Shown here piece after piece: positions 18,213 through 25,706 of a stretch of DNA of 64,000 nucleotides. Source of the stretch: Bacteroidales bacterium. GTDB lineage: Bacteria; Bacteroidota; Bacteroidia; Bacteroidales; VadinHA17. The stretch is from contig JALHSP010000138.1 of the NCBI GenBank assembly GCA_022865305.1, positions 1-64,000 of the forward strand. The letters are read 5' to 3'. A program made the translations under genes and the position numbers. Below the pieces are notes generated by a model. That model did not search any database. It saw nothing but the letters and a program-made list of their open reading frames with translations, and was not told the DNA's origin. Each line of letters starts with the position of its first letter. Within the stretch, counting starts at the first letter, position 1.

Positions 18213-18290
18213 GGGAAGTCGAAAGTTAAAAGTTAAAAGTCGAAAGTTAAAGGCCGTGAGTATTGAGTCGTGCGCCGTGAGTCGAAAGAA
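18213..18290 (+). repeat. Degenerate short tandem repeat
   Basis: GTCGAAAGTTAAAAGTTAAA units, then GCCGTGAGTATTGAGTCG and GCCGTGAGTCGAAAG. It starts directly after the CPBP protease stop codon and resembles in kind the arrays at 15857-16178. Confidence 0.55.
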
Positions 18291-18292
18291 AA

Positions 18293-18308
18293 TAAATTTG
18301 TAACTTTG
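18293..18308 (+). promoter_or_regulatory. Two tandem -7-like boxes before the Gfo/Idh/MocA gene
   Basis: TAAATTTG and TAACTTTG are adjacent, both fitting TAnnTTTG, and lie 66-81 bp before the ATG. No convincing -33 TTG at 19-21 bp. Confidence 0.35.
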
Positions 18309-18373
18309 ATTAGCAACTGCAAATAATTACGAAACCTGAAAGTATTTAAACAAAATCCATAATTCCTCAAATC

Positions 18374-19747
18374 ATGACCGATCATACTTTTTCATCATCA
18401 CGCCGGAAGTTTTTACAAACGGCTGCAACTGCCGCCATTGCCGCGCCGTTCATACTCAGATGCTCATCTAAGGGCACATCGCCGAAAAGCAAGCTCAACC
18501 ATGCCTGCATAGGAGTCGGGGGTATGGGGTGGTCCGACCTCCAGAAATTCAAAGAGGATCCGAATGTACAGATTGTAGCAATCTGTGATGTGGACACTGA
18601 CAATCTGAAAAAAGCCTCAGAAGCTCTCCCTGAAGCCCGTACCTACACGGACTGGCGTGAACTTCTTAAGAAGGAGGTGGATAATATTGACTCTGTCAAC
18701 GTTACTGTACCGGATCATAATCACTTCCCTATCGCTTACCAGTTCATTCGAAAGGGAAAGAATGTTTATTGTCAGAAACCGATGTGCCACGATGTAGCTG
18801 AGGTACGTGCTCTTACTGAAGCATCGGTCAGATACGGTGTTATTACACAGCTAGGCACACAGATAGCATCAAGGCAAGGTGACCGGACAGCGGTTCATCT
18901 GATCAAAGACGGAGCGATAGGTAAGGTCAAACATGCTTATCTCTGCTCAAACCGTCCGGGTGCGGTAGAGAATTACCGGCTCAAAGGACCTCGTCCTACT
19001 CAGGGACAGGCAGCACCGGCAAATCTGAACTGGGACCTGTGGATTGGCACTGCTCCGGTGCGTCCCTATGCACCTGAAATTTATCATCAGACCAAGTGGA
19101 GGGCATGGCTTGACTTCGGAACGGGATGGTCAGGTGACATCGGTTGCCATATATTTGATGCTGTATGGAAAGGTCTTGGTTTAAAACCGCCCATTTCTGT
19201 TATAGCCGAGGTTCAGAAGTCCTGGCAGGAGTCGCCGGAACGGAAATCTGATAACTGGCCGCAGGGCGACCATATCACCTGGATGTTCCCCGGCAACGAC
19301 CGAACTGATTCAGATGTGCTGCCGCTGGAATGGTTCGATGGCGAGTTTTATCCGCCACAGGACATTCGGGACTTATACTCCGGCAAAGAGTATCCGGCCG
19401 AATCAGCAATGCTGATTGGTACGGAAGGGGCACTGCTTATTCCGCATAACGAAATGCCGGTTCTTCTGCCAGAAAGCAAATTAAGTAATTACACTACTCC
19501 CCAGTTTGAAGCTGGTAATCATTACCACAGCTTTGTGGTTGCCTGTCTGGGTGGTCCGAAAACCGAGTCACATTTTGCTCAGACGGGACCGATGACAGAA
19601 GCTATCCTCCTGGGAACTGTGGCAATTCGTGTGCCGGACAAGCTGCTGGAGTGGGATGCTGTCAATATGAAGTTCCCCAATAATCCCGATGCCGAAAAAT
19701 ACCTTCGCCGCAATTACCGTAAAGGCTGGAAGGTTGCAGGATTCTGA
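18374..19747 (+). CDS. Tat-exported Gfo/Idh/MocA family oxidoreductase
   Basis: 457 residues. SSRRKFLQTAATAAIAAPFIL is a twin-arginine signal. A Rossmann-like NAD(P) domain follows (CIGVGGMGWSDLQKF, IVAICDVDTDNL, NVTVPDHNHFPIAYQFIRKGKNVYCQKPM with the family Lys-Pro), then the GFO_IDH_MocA C-terminal domain (W..W.D.GTGWSGDIGCHIFD). Expected to oxidise or reduce a sugar or glycoside in the periplasm with tightly bound cofactor. TAAATTTG and TAACTTTG, both matching TAnnTTTG, lie in tandem at 18293-18308. A hairpin follows the stop. Confidence 0.85.
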   Translation: MTDHTFSSSRRKFLQTAATAAIAAPFILRCSSKGTSPKSKLNHACIGVGGMGWSDLQKFKEDPNVQIVAICDVDTDNLKKASEALPEARTYTDWRELLKKEVDNIDSVNVTVPDHNHFPIAYQFIRKGKNVYCQKPMCHDVAEVRALTEASVRYGVITQLGTQIASRQGDRTAVHLIKDGAIGKVKHAYLCSNRPGAVENYRLKGPRPTQGQAAPANLNWDLWIGTAPVRPYAPEIYHQTKWRAWLDFGTGWSGDIGCHIFDAVWKGLGLKPPISVIAEVQKSWQESPERKSDNWPQGDHITWMFPGNDRTDSDVLPLEWFDGEFYPPQDIRDLYSGKEYPAESAMLIGTEGALLIPHNEMPVLLPESKLSNYTTPQFEAGNHYHSFVVACLGGPKTESHFAQTGPMTEAILLGTVAIRVPDKLLEWDAVNMKFPNNPDAEKYLRRNYRKGWKVAGF

Positions 19748-19768
19748 ATGTGGTCTTACAGCCAATCA

Positions 19769-19790
19769 GAAACGCCATGCAAGGTGTTTC
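19769..19790. terminator. Hairpin between convergent genes
   Basis: GAAACGCC pairs with GGTGTTTC (one G-T wobble) around ATGCAA. It lies between the oxidoreductase stop and the CDF stop, and may serve both directions. Confidence 0.5.
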
Positions 19791-19791
19791 T

Positions 19792-20556
19792 TCAGCTGTT
19801 CTCTACATCAATATAAATATACCTGGCATTGGAATAATTACGGGTAATATCGCTTTTGATCTGCTCCGTAATGCTTTCGATTGTGATTCCTTGTGAAAAA
19901 TTTTCCGCATCAACGGAGATTAACAGGATAAAATTATTATTCCCTATATACATCGACCGGATATTGTTAATATGCCGGATAACGGAATGTTTCATAATAA
20001 TTGCCCGGATGTCTTTTCTCATCTGGCGCGGAATGCTCTCTCCCACCATCAGTTTTCTTAATTCATTTGCTAAAAAATACGACATAATGATCAGCAGGCA
20101 TCCTACAAGGAAAGTCCCTACAATATCAAAAAACGGATTTATCAGAGATAGAAGAGTTGAGATCAATACAATGGTTAAACCGGTCAATGCAGAGAAATCC
20201 TCAACCAGGATCACAAAGAGATTGGTATCTGTGGAGTCCTTGACCGACTGAATCAAACCTTTGGATGAGGTCTTTCTGAATTCCCTGAATGCCACAGAGA
20301 ATGACTTGGATTCCAAAATTATTGCGGACACAATAACAAGAAATATATAACCATAGTTGTCAATCGGTTCAGGATTCATGAATTTATGGATCCCTTCATA
20401 TATTGAATAACAACCTCCCAGGAAGAATAGCAGAACGGCAACCAGGAATCCCCAGAAGTACTCCTCCTTCCCGTAACCAAATGAATGTATTTCATCGGCT
20501 TCTTTCCGGGACCGTTTCCTTCCGATAAGGAGAAACACCTGGTTGGTCGTATCCAC
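19792..20556 (-). pseudogene. CDF (SLC30A9-like) cation efflux transporter, N-terminally truncated
   Basis: 254 codons from GTG 20556. The remaining sequence is a good CDF protein of the SLC30A9-like group: FLLIGRKRSRKEADEIHSFGYGKEEYFWGFLVA, four more helices, LVEDFSALTGL in TM5 and a cytoplasmic metallochaperone-like C-terminal domain. Upstream of GTG the frame still encodes AIHSLVD, the HxxxD metal motif of TM2, but the expected TM1 and the GSSAMLAE segment are absent in all three frames, and a stop lies four codons further up. The gene has lost about 35-40 N-terminal residues, apparently at a junction near 20,575, so it is probably non-functional. Confidence 0.75.
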
Positions 20557-20878
20557 CAGCGAATGAATTGCTTTCTTTTTTCATTCAGATTAACATTGTT
20601 GGTTCGCAAGCTGACAGCCTCATATTTAAACGATTTTTATGCAATTTATGATAATTTCGCATAAACCGCACGAGTTTCGTAACCACCGAAATACAAAATC
20701 CCGCAACTCTTAAAACACCCACAAGGATTAACATAAGAAAACCGGAAAATAACATTTTTGTTGATAAACTAACAAATAAATTGATGACTGTGCATAAGTA
20801 TTTGATGAACGGTTTTCAACTGATTCACGGAATCAATAAATTTGTTTAATTATATTAGTTACAAGAACTTAACAAATC
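20557..20878. other. 322-bp intergenic region
   Basis: Contains the remnant AIHSLVD codons of the truncated CDF gene (to about 20575) and an AT-rich upstream region for the SiaC-like gene. TAAATTTG at 20837-20844 fits the Bacteroidota -7 box, but no good -33 element is in place. I see no gene or strong hairpin. Confidence 0.5.
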
Positions 20879-21340
20879 ATGGAAGAATCTATCAGCCTGA
20901 TTATTGAACAGACATCAAAGACTCCCCAGATTGACTTTAATCAATTATCGGGTGAGCTTATTTTAGCTGGCAGATCAATTCCGGAAAATGCTGCCAAATT
21001 ATATGAACCAGTATTCAACTGGGCAAAAGAATATATTTTGCATTCCAGACCAGTTACCAATTTAAGGCTCAATCTTGAGTATTTCAACACTGCATCATCA
21101 ATCTGGATATCAAAAATACTTAAGGTCCTTACACAGATTAATAATCCGGATTATGTTTTAAATGTGCACCTTTATCTGCCTCTTGAGGAATATGATGAAA
21201 TGAATGAGCTTGATGATATTAAGGACGCATTCTCCCCTATCGTAAATATTTTTCAGGATGCAATACCAAGTATCGGCATAAAACTATATGGCACTAACGA
21301 CAAATTTGAAATAATTAAAGATGCCATGGTATTTATCTAG
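20879..21340 (+). CDS. DUF1987 / SiaC-family protein
   Basis: 153 residues. GELILAGRSIPENAAKLYEPVFNWAKEYI and NLRLNLEYFNTASSIWISKILKVLTQI match SiaC (DUF1987), a one-domain anti-sigma-antagonist-like phosphoprotein. In Pseudomonas, SiaC is phosphorylated by the kinase SiaB and dephosphorylated by SiaA to tune diguanylate cyclase output. The Thr/Ser in the NTASS segment is the candidate phosphosite. The protein is about 25 residues longer than usual, mostly at the C-terminus. No SiaB kinase or PP2C phosphatase lies next to it, so its partners are elsewhere. Confidence 0.8.
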   Translation: MEESISLIIEQTSKTPQIDFNQLSGELILAGRSIPENAAKLYEPVFNWAKEYILHSRPVTNLRLNLEYFNTASSIWISKILKVLTQINNPDYVLNVHLYLPLEEYDEMNELDDIKDAFSPIVNIFQDAIPSIGIKLYGTNDKFEIIKDAMVFI

Positions 21341-21714
21341 CCCCTGCTCTTCACAAACTTATAAGCAGCATACAGATAAATCATTATTTCACATCCTGTT
21401 TTTACACTTTCTCAACTATAAGGAGCATTACCAGCTGCAATAACATCTATTGCGTGATAATAGCACTTTATCCGGAAGATTAAAAGGAAAGCTTACAGAA
21501 ATATAATCCGGATGTCAGAATGGAGATTTATTTCTGTCCACTACGTTTATAAAGTTCATAAGCAGTGCCCGGTATGATTTACCAACCGGCAGATTTGTGA
21601 GTTTATCTCCGACGATCAGGCCCAGGGAACTTTCCCTGATTGTTTGTATCATCCTTTTGTTTACGATATTTAAATCAAAAATGAATTGCCAGAAACCGGC
21701 CGAACGCGGGAAAA
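21341..21714. other. 374-bp intergenic region with a possible small minus-strand ORF
   Basis: A 45-codon minus-strand reading frame, ATG 21652 to TGA 21515, lies just downstream of the MG2-like gene and has no recognisable family. Codon choice is unremarkable, and I cannot support it as a gene. The rest is AT-rich, with no clear repeat or hairpin. Confidence 0.4.
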
Positions 21715-23502
21715 TTATTCTACAATCAACGGAGTAGTGTAATAAACTCTTTGACCTCCGGAAGTAAATCCTTCGACGATAATTATGTATTCCATTCCTT
21801 CATCAGAAGTAAAAAATTCAATTGAGGCCGTACCACTTTCAGATGTAATGACATCCGGCTTCCAGTAAAGAGTATTCCGGAAATCAGGGATCCTGCCTGA
21901 CCTTAAAGAATCAGTACTGTAATCGGGCGAATAGAAATTCTTCTGATCCAGACATCCCTCAAATATCTGCCTGAAAACAGAATTGTCTGATTCAATGGCA
22001 CTTAAATTTCCTTTTTTTGAAACAAAACTTAGAATTCCTTCAAAAACATAATCGGAGTAAAAATACCGCGTATTAATAATATCTATTCTTTCCAGTTCCC
22101 TGGAACTGATATCCAGTAGTTTTTCAATATCATATACCGGGACTCCGTCAAAAAGTACCAGCGCCTGATTTTCAAATATCCGGTAAGGACTGCTGCTTAT
22201 AACCTTAAGAGCAGGTACTCTTTCCTTTCTTAATAAGGTTACCTCGGGCAGGATCTCTTTCACAACCTCCCTGATATCTGTCAGCTCTATAAAATCTGTC
22301 ATAATAACCCGGCGGCTGGGTTTGCCAAAAAAGTCATGCATTTGGACAGTTGCCAAACTATCACTTTGATCTCTGGCCTGTTCATAAATATTATTTACCT
22401 GCATACTGATCACTGCATTATTTATACTCTCTACCTTGTTGCTGTCCAGGATAAATGGAGCAGGTCTGTTGCCATTGAAAGTATTGCAGAATGGCAGATT
22501 TAGTTCAACATAACTTCCTGTAATATCATTGCGCAAAGGTTGTATTACAATTTCATCAAGCCCGGCCCGATCTTTAACTACAAAAATGAATTCTCCTTTG
22601 GTATTCGTTTTCATGAACTGGCATTTTGCAGTTTTTCCAACAAATGAAAGAGATATATCAGTCTCCCTCAATGGTTCATTTGTTGCTTTGTTTAAAATGA
22701 CACCACTGATCAGTTCTCCCTCCAGTTCAGGCAGATAAGACGGAATTTCAAATGAATAATTTATAAAGTTAGCAATACCAGATCTCTCAGTTTGATACTT
22801 CCGAAAAGTATCTGCCAGAAATGACTTTACAACAGATACTGATAAATCGGCATTAACAGGATTTCCAGCAGCGCCGAAAACTGAAATATCTAATTTAACC
22901 TTGTCCCTTGTCTGGTATTTCTTCTTATTAAGGTTTGTTTTTACTATTTCCTGGTTGCTTATCGCTTTGTCACCAGTAAGGTCTTCCCCTTCAGTATAAA
23001 AACGGATATCATCATTTATCTGACCGGAGACAGGAGTTACAAGATCACCGATATTTTTAAACGGATTGACAATGGTGATTGTTCTGTAAGAGAACAAATC
23101 CTCCGAAAAATTCTTCATCCAGTTTGTATAAGCCCTTAATAAATAATTGCCTGAACTCAGAGTATCAGATAACCAGATTACGGCGGATCCTGAAGTTCCG
23201 TCAATCCTGGTTTTGACCTGGATTACCGGATTATTGAAAACGTCAAGCAATTCAATATAAACGATTTTACTTATGTCGGACAGAGCGCCGGAAAGACCAT
23301 CCATTTTAAATACCTTGAGCCATACCTGCTCTCCTGTTATATAAATCTCCCTGTCGGTATCGATAAAAAGGTATTCCTGGTAATTTTTAATACTAAAGGA
23401 ATCAATATTTCTATCAGCATTTTGTCCCTGTAACCTGCTGTTTTTAATAAGGAATATAAACAAAATTATTATCAGCAAAAAACAGTTTCTCTTAATCCTC
23501 AT
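21715..23502 (-). CDS. Exported MG2-like protein with a TonB plug-like domain
   Basis: 595 residues with a signal peptide (CFLLIIILFIFLIKNSRLQGQ). Residues ~45-145 resemble an alpha-2-macroglobulin MG2 domain (LFIDTDREIYITGEQVWLKV, SGNYLLRAYTNWM). Residues ~265-330 read as a carboxypeptidase-regulatory-like beta-sandwich. Residues ~405-500 look like a TonB receptor plug (ELTDIREVVKEILPEV, LFDGVPVYDIEKLLDISSRELERIDII), but no beta-barrel follows; the protein ends with a further beta-domain. Such plug-bearing MG2 proteins are known in Bacteroidota but have no defined role. It is 12 bp downstream of the DUF4249 gene and cotranscribed with it. Confidence 0.75.
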   Translation of the reverse strand: MRIKRNCFLLIIILFIFLIKNSRLQGQNADRNIDSFSIKNYQEYLFIDTDREIYITGEQVWLKVFKMDGLSGALSDISKIVYIELLDVFNNPVIQVKTRIDGTSGSAVIWLSDTLSSGNYLLRAYTNWMKNFSEDLFSYRTITIVNPFKNIGDLVTPVSGQINDDIRFYTEGEDLTGDKAISNQEIVKTNLNKKKYQTRDKVKLDISVFGAAGNPVNADLSVSVVKSFLADTFRKYQTERSGIANFINYSFEIPSYLPELEGELISGVILNKATNEPLRETDISLSFVGKTAKCQFMKTNTKGEFIFVVKDRAGLDEIVIQPLRNDITGSYVELNLPFCNTFNGNRPAPFILDSNKVESINNAVISMQVNNIYEQARDQSDSLATVQMHDFFGKPSRRVIMTDFIELTDIREVVKEILPEVTLLRKERVPALKVISSSPYRIFENQALVLFDGVPVYDIEKLLDISSRELERIDIINTRYFYSDYVFEGILSFVSKKGNLSAIESDNSVFRQIFEGCLDQKNFYSPDYSTDSLRSGRIPDFRNTLYWKPDVITSESGTASIEFFTSDEGMEYIIIVEGFTSGGQRVYYTTPLIVE

Positions 23503-23514
23503 ACACTATTTAAC

Positions 23515-24747
23515 TTAATTCAGATCTATCCAAAAACCAGGCTTTTCAGAGAACCCTGTCAACTTGCAATCGGAGCAGTAATTTTGTACGAAAACCAGTT
23601 TTTCCAGCTGATGTGTTGTATTGTTATAAATGGGCTCTACAAATGTAAAATCCTTTCTACTCATAAACATATCATATAACTCATCCCAGGTCATCGGAGG
23701 CCTCATGGGCGCTGGAGGATAATCATCCGGCGAAACTACAAATCTTTTGCAATCATATTTAAACCATGGAAGATCCAACTCATCTAACTCACTTCTGGTT
23801 ATATAGGTTCTTTTCTGTTTTACCGCTGAAACCTGGAAGTAGCCCAGGACTTTTTCTCCGGGATTATTTACATTATTAATATTACTGATAACCGGATAAG
23901 GCTGAGTGTCAAAAATACTACCACCAGTTTCATTTACCTGTTTAAGGTTATTCCAAAACTCAAATGCTTCTTTTGAAAGGGAATATTGTTTAACGAGTAT
24001 GCTGTACCGGATTGTCAGTCGGTTTGATTTATCCGATCCAATGAAACAAATCGGCAACTTTTTAATGTAATTAGTCTGCCCCGGTAAAATTGAACTGTTC
24101 AGGATAACCGATGATTTCAGTGTCTTCCAGCAAAATTCTTCAACTTCTTCAAGTGGTACAATTAATGATTGGCCGATATAGTTAAAACGTTTATAGTCAG
24201 GTAGTCTGAACTTCCAGGTTTCTTCGTACTCCCAGCGGATATACTGACTATCTTCAGATCCATCCCCGGTATCGACAAAAATTCTAATCCCCTCATGCGT
24301 TTCGCTCTGGTTATCGGCATACTCCTCATCCTTCTCATAATAAATCTTATCAATTCCGGGTACAGGAAGCATTACAACCGGATCCGACTTATATTCTGCA
24401 CCATCAATGGTTGTTATATGCAAAATATAAGTCTTGCCTATTACTCCTGTGAATTCGGCTGAGTCTGTTTTATATGACCCATCACCGCAATTTTCCAGGT
24501 GTTCAGTTTTACCTGTCTCATCGGTAATAAAAACGTCGGCATCTGTTATTCTTTTGGGAACTGAATCTTCATGCTGAATGCTGCGAGACAGCCTGACTTC
24601 GTACGGAGCTTTTTCGTCAGTAATCAGGCCTTCAACTACCAGAAGAGATTCATATCCGCTCAGCTTTGGATTATATGGATCAATACAAGTAAAAAATACA
24701 AATATTAAAAACAAAAAACATGAAGCCTTTAGCCCTGATTTCAGCAT
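23515..24747 (-). CDS. DUF4249 lipoprotein
   Basis: 410 residues. A hydrophobic leader ends in FTCIDPYNP, a likely lipidated Cys. The body matches DUF4249: YESLLVVEGLITDEKAPYEVRLSRS, ITDADVFITDETGK, YKTDSAEFTGVIGKTYILHI and a C-terminal FSEKPGFWI. DUF4249 proteins accompany TonB-dependent receptors in Bacteroidota and are thought to sit at the outer membrane; their ligand is not known. Here the gene is divergent from, not adjacent to, a TonB receptor gene. A minus-strand TATTTTTG box (24799-24806) is a plausible promoter. Confidence 0.85.
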   Translation of the reverse strand: MLKSGLKASCFLFLIFVFFTCIDPYNPKLSGYESLLVVEGLITDEKAPYEVRLSRSIQHEDSVPKRITDADVFITDETGKTEHLENCGDGSYKTDSAEFTGVIGKTYILHITTIDGAEYKSDPVVMLPVPGIDKIYYEKDEEYADNQSETHEGIRIFVDTGDGSEDSQYIRWEYEETWKFRLPDYKRFNYIGQSLIVPLEEVEEFCWKTLKSSVILNSSILPGQTNYIKKLPICFIGSDKSNRLTIRYSILVKQYSLSKEAFEFWNNLKQVNETGGSIFDTQPYPVISNINNVNNPGEKVLGYFQVSAVKQKRTYITRSELDELDLPWFKYDCKRFVVSPDDYPPAPMRPPMTWDELYDMFMSRKDFTFVEPIYNNTTHQLEKLVFVQNYCSDCKLTGFSEKPGFWIDLN

Positions 24748-24798
24748 TTGCCGGTTGTATTTACTTTAACCATATCGGACCTCCGTTGAAAAGGAAAG

Positions 24799-24806
24799 CA
24801 AAAATA
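24799..24806 (-). promoter_or_regulatory. Putative -7 box for the DUF4249 operon
   Basis: Minus-strand TATTTTTG fits TAnnTTTG, about 52-59 bp upstream of the start at 24747, in the divergent spacer. Confidence 0.4.
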
Positions 24807-24941
24807 ACATATATTATATACTTTTAATAATCTATTGATAACCTTAAGGTGAATTTAATTTCATCAAAATAATGTGAATATAATTATTGCAGGTTCTGTA
24901 AAATTTTGTTATTTCGGCAAACTAAAATTGACCAGCCTTTA

Positions 24942-25706
24942 ATGATCAGGCATATTTTTTTATTGTTATTCCCGATTTTATCTGCTTCAGGTCAGATTCC
25001 TGATAATAATGAGAGAATATCTCAGGACTTAAATCAGCAGAAAAACTATTTGCGCAGGTTGTACTATGAGTCTGTTACTGTCCCGAATGAGATGATTAAC
25101 GGAAAAGAATATCTGCCCTATTTTTCCCACAGTAAAACTACTCCTTTATTATTTTCAGGGCAGAGATTAAACGCAATCCTGACCATTAAAAACAGAGAAT
25201 TTAAAAATATCAGGTTGCAATATGATACTTACCTGGATGAGCTTATATATACTGACACTACCCGTATGGTTAACTTTGAATACCCCCGGATTGCCCTGAA
25301 TAAAGATATTGTTGACGGATTCAATATCGAATTCAACGGTGACAGCATGCTCTTCAAATATTTGAAGTTTCCTGAAAATACTGAGAATGAACTGGAGAAT
25401 GGTTTCTATGAAGTTGCCTATGATGGTGTTACAAGGTTTATAATTAAACACAAGTCAGATAAATACATCCGTCAGGCTTTAAATGAATACGATTATTCTC
25501 CCGAAGGTTACATTCTTAACGGTGACAAATTTAAAGAGATTAAAAATAATAAAGCTTTCCTCCAAATGTTCCGGGAATGGTCAGCGGAAATAAAAGAGTT
25601 TTTGAAGAAATCGAAAATTAATATCAATAAAGCTGGTAAATATGACATAATCAAAGTCCTGGTATACATTGATTCAATGAAAAAATCAGAAGCCCTTACA
25701 AAATGA
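24942..25706 (+). CDS. Exported protein of unknown function coupled to a TonB receptor
   Basis: 254 residues from ATG 24942; an upstream TTG at 24906 would place extra polar residues before the signal peptide (IRHIFLLLFPILSASGQ), so I reject it. The mature protein is mostly beta-rich and ends in a basic helix (EIKEFLKKSKININKAGKYDIIKVLVYID). I do not recognise the family. Its TGA overlaps the ATG of the TonB receptor gene (ATGA), which indicates translational coupling and a shared role at the outer membrane. Confidence 0.7.
   Translation: MIRHIFLLLFPILSASGQIPDNNERISQDLNQQKNYLRRLYYESVTVPNEMINGKEYLPYFSHSKTTPLLFSGQRLNAILTIKNREFKNIRLQYDTYLDELIYTDTTRMVNFEYPRIALNKDIVDGFNIEFNGDSMLFKYLKFPENTENELENGFYEVAYDGVTRFIIKHKSDKYIRQALNEYDYSPEGYILNGDKFKEIKNNKAFLQMFREWSAEIKEFLKKSKININKAGKYDIIKVLVYIDSMKKSEALTK

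Noticed and set aside
21515-21652. 45-codon minus-strand small ORF after the MG2-like gene
   Set aside because: No family, no clear ribosome site and no neighbour evidence, so it was not listed as a gene.
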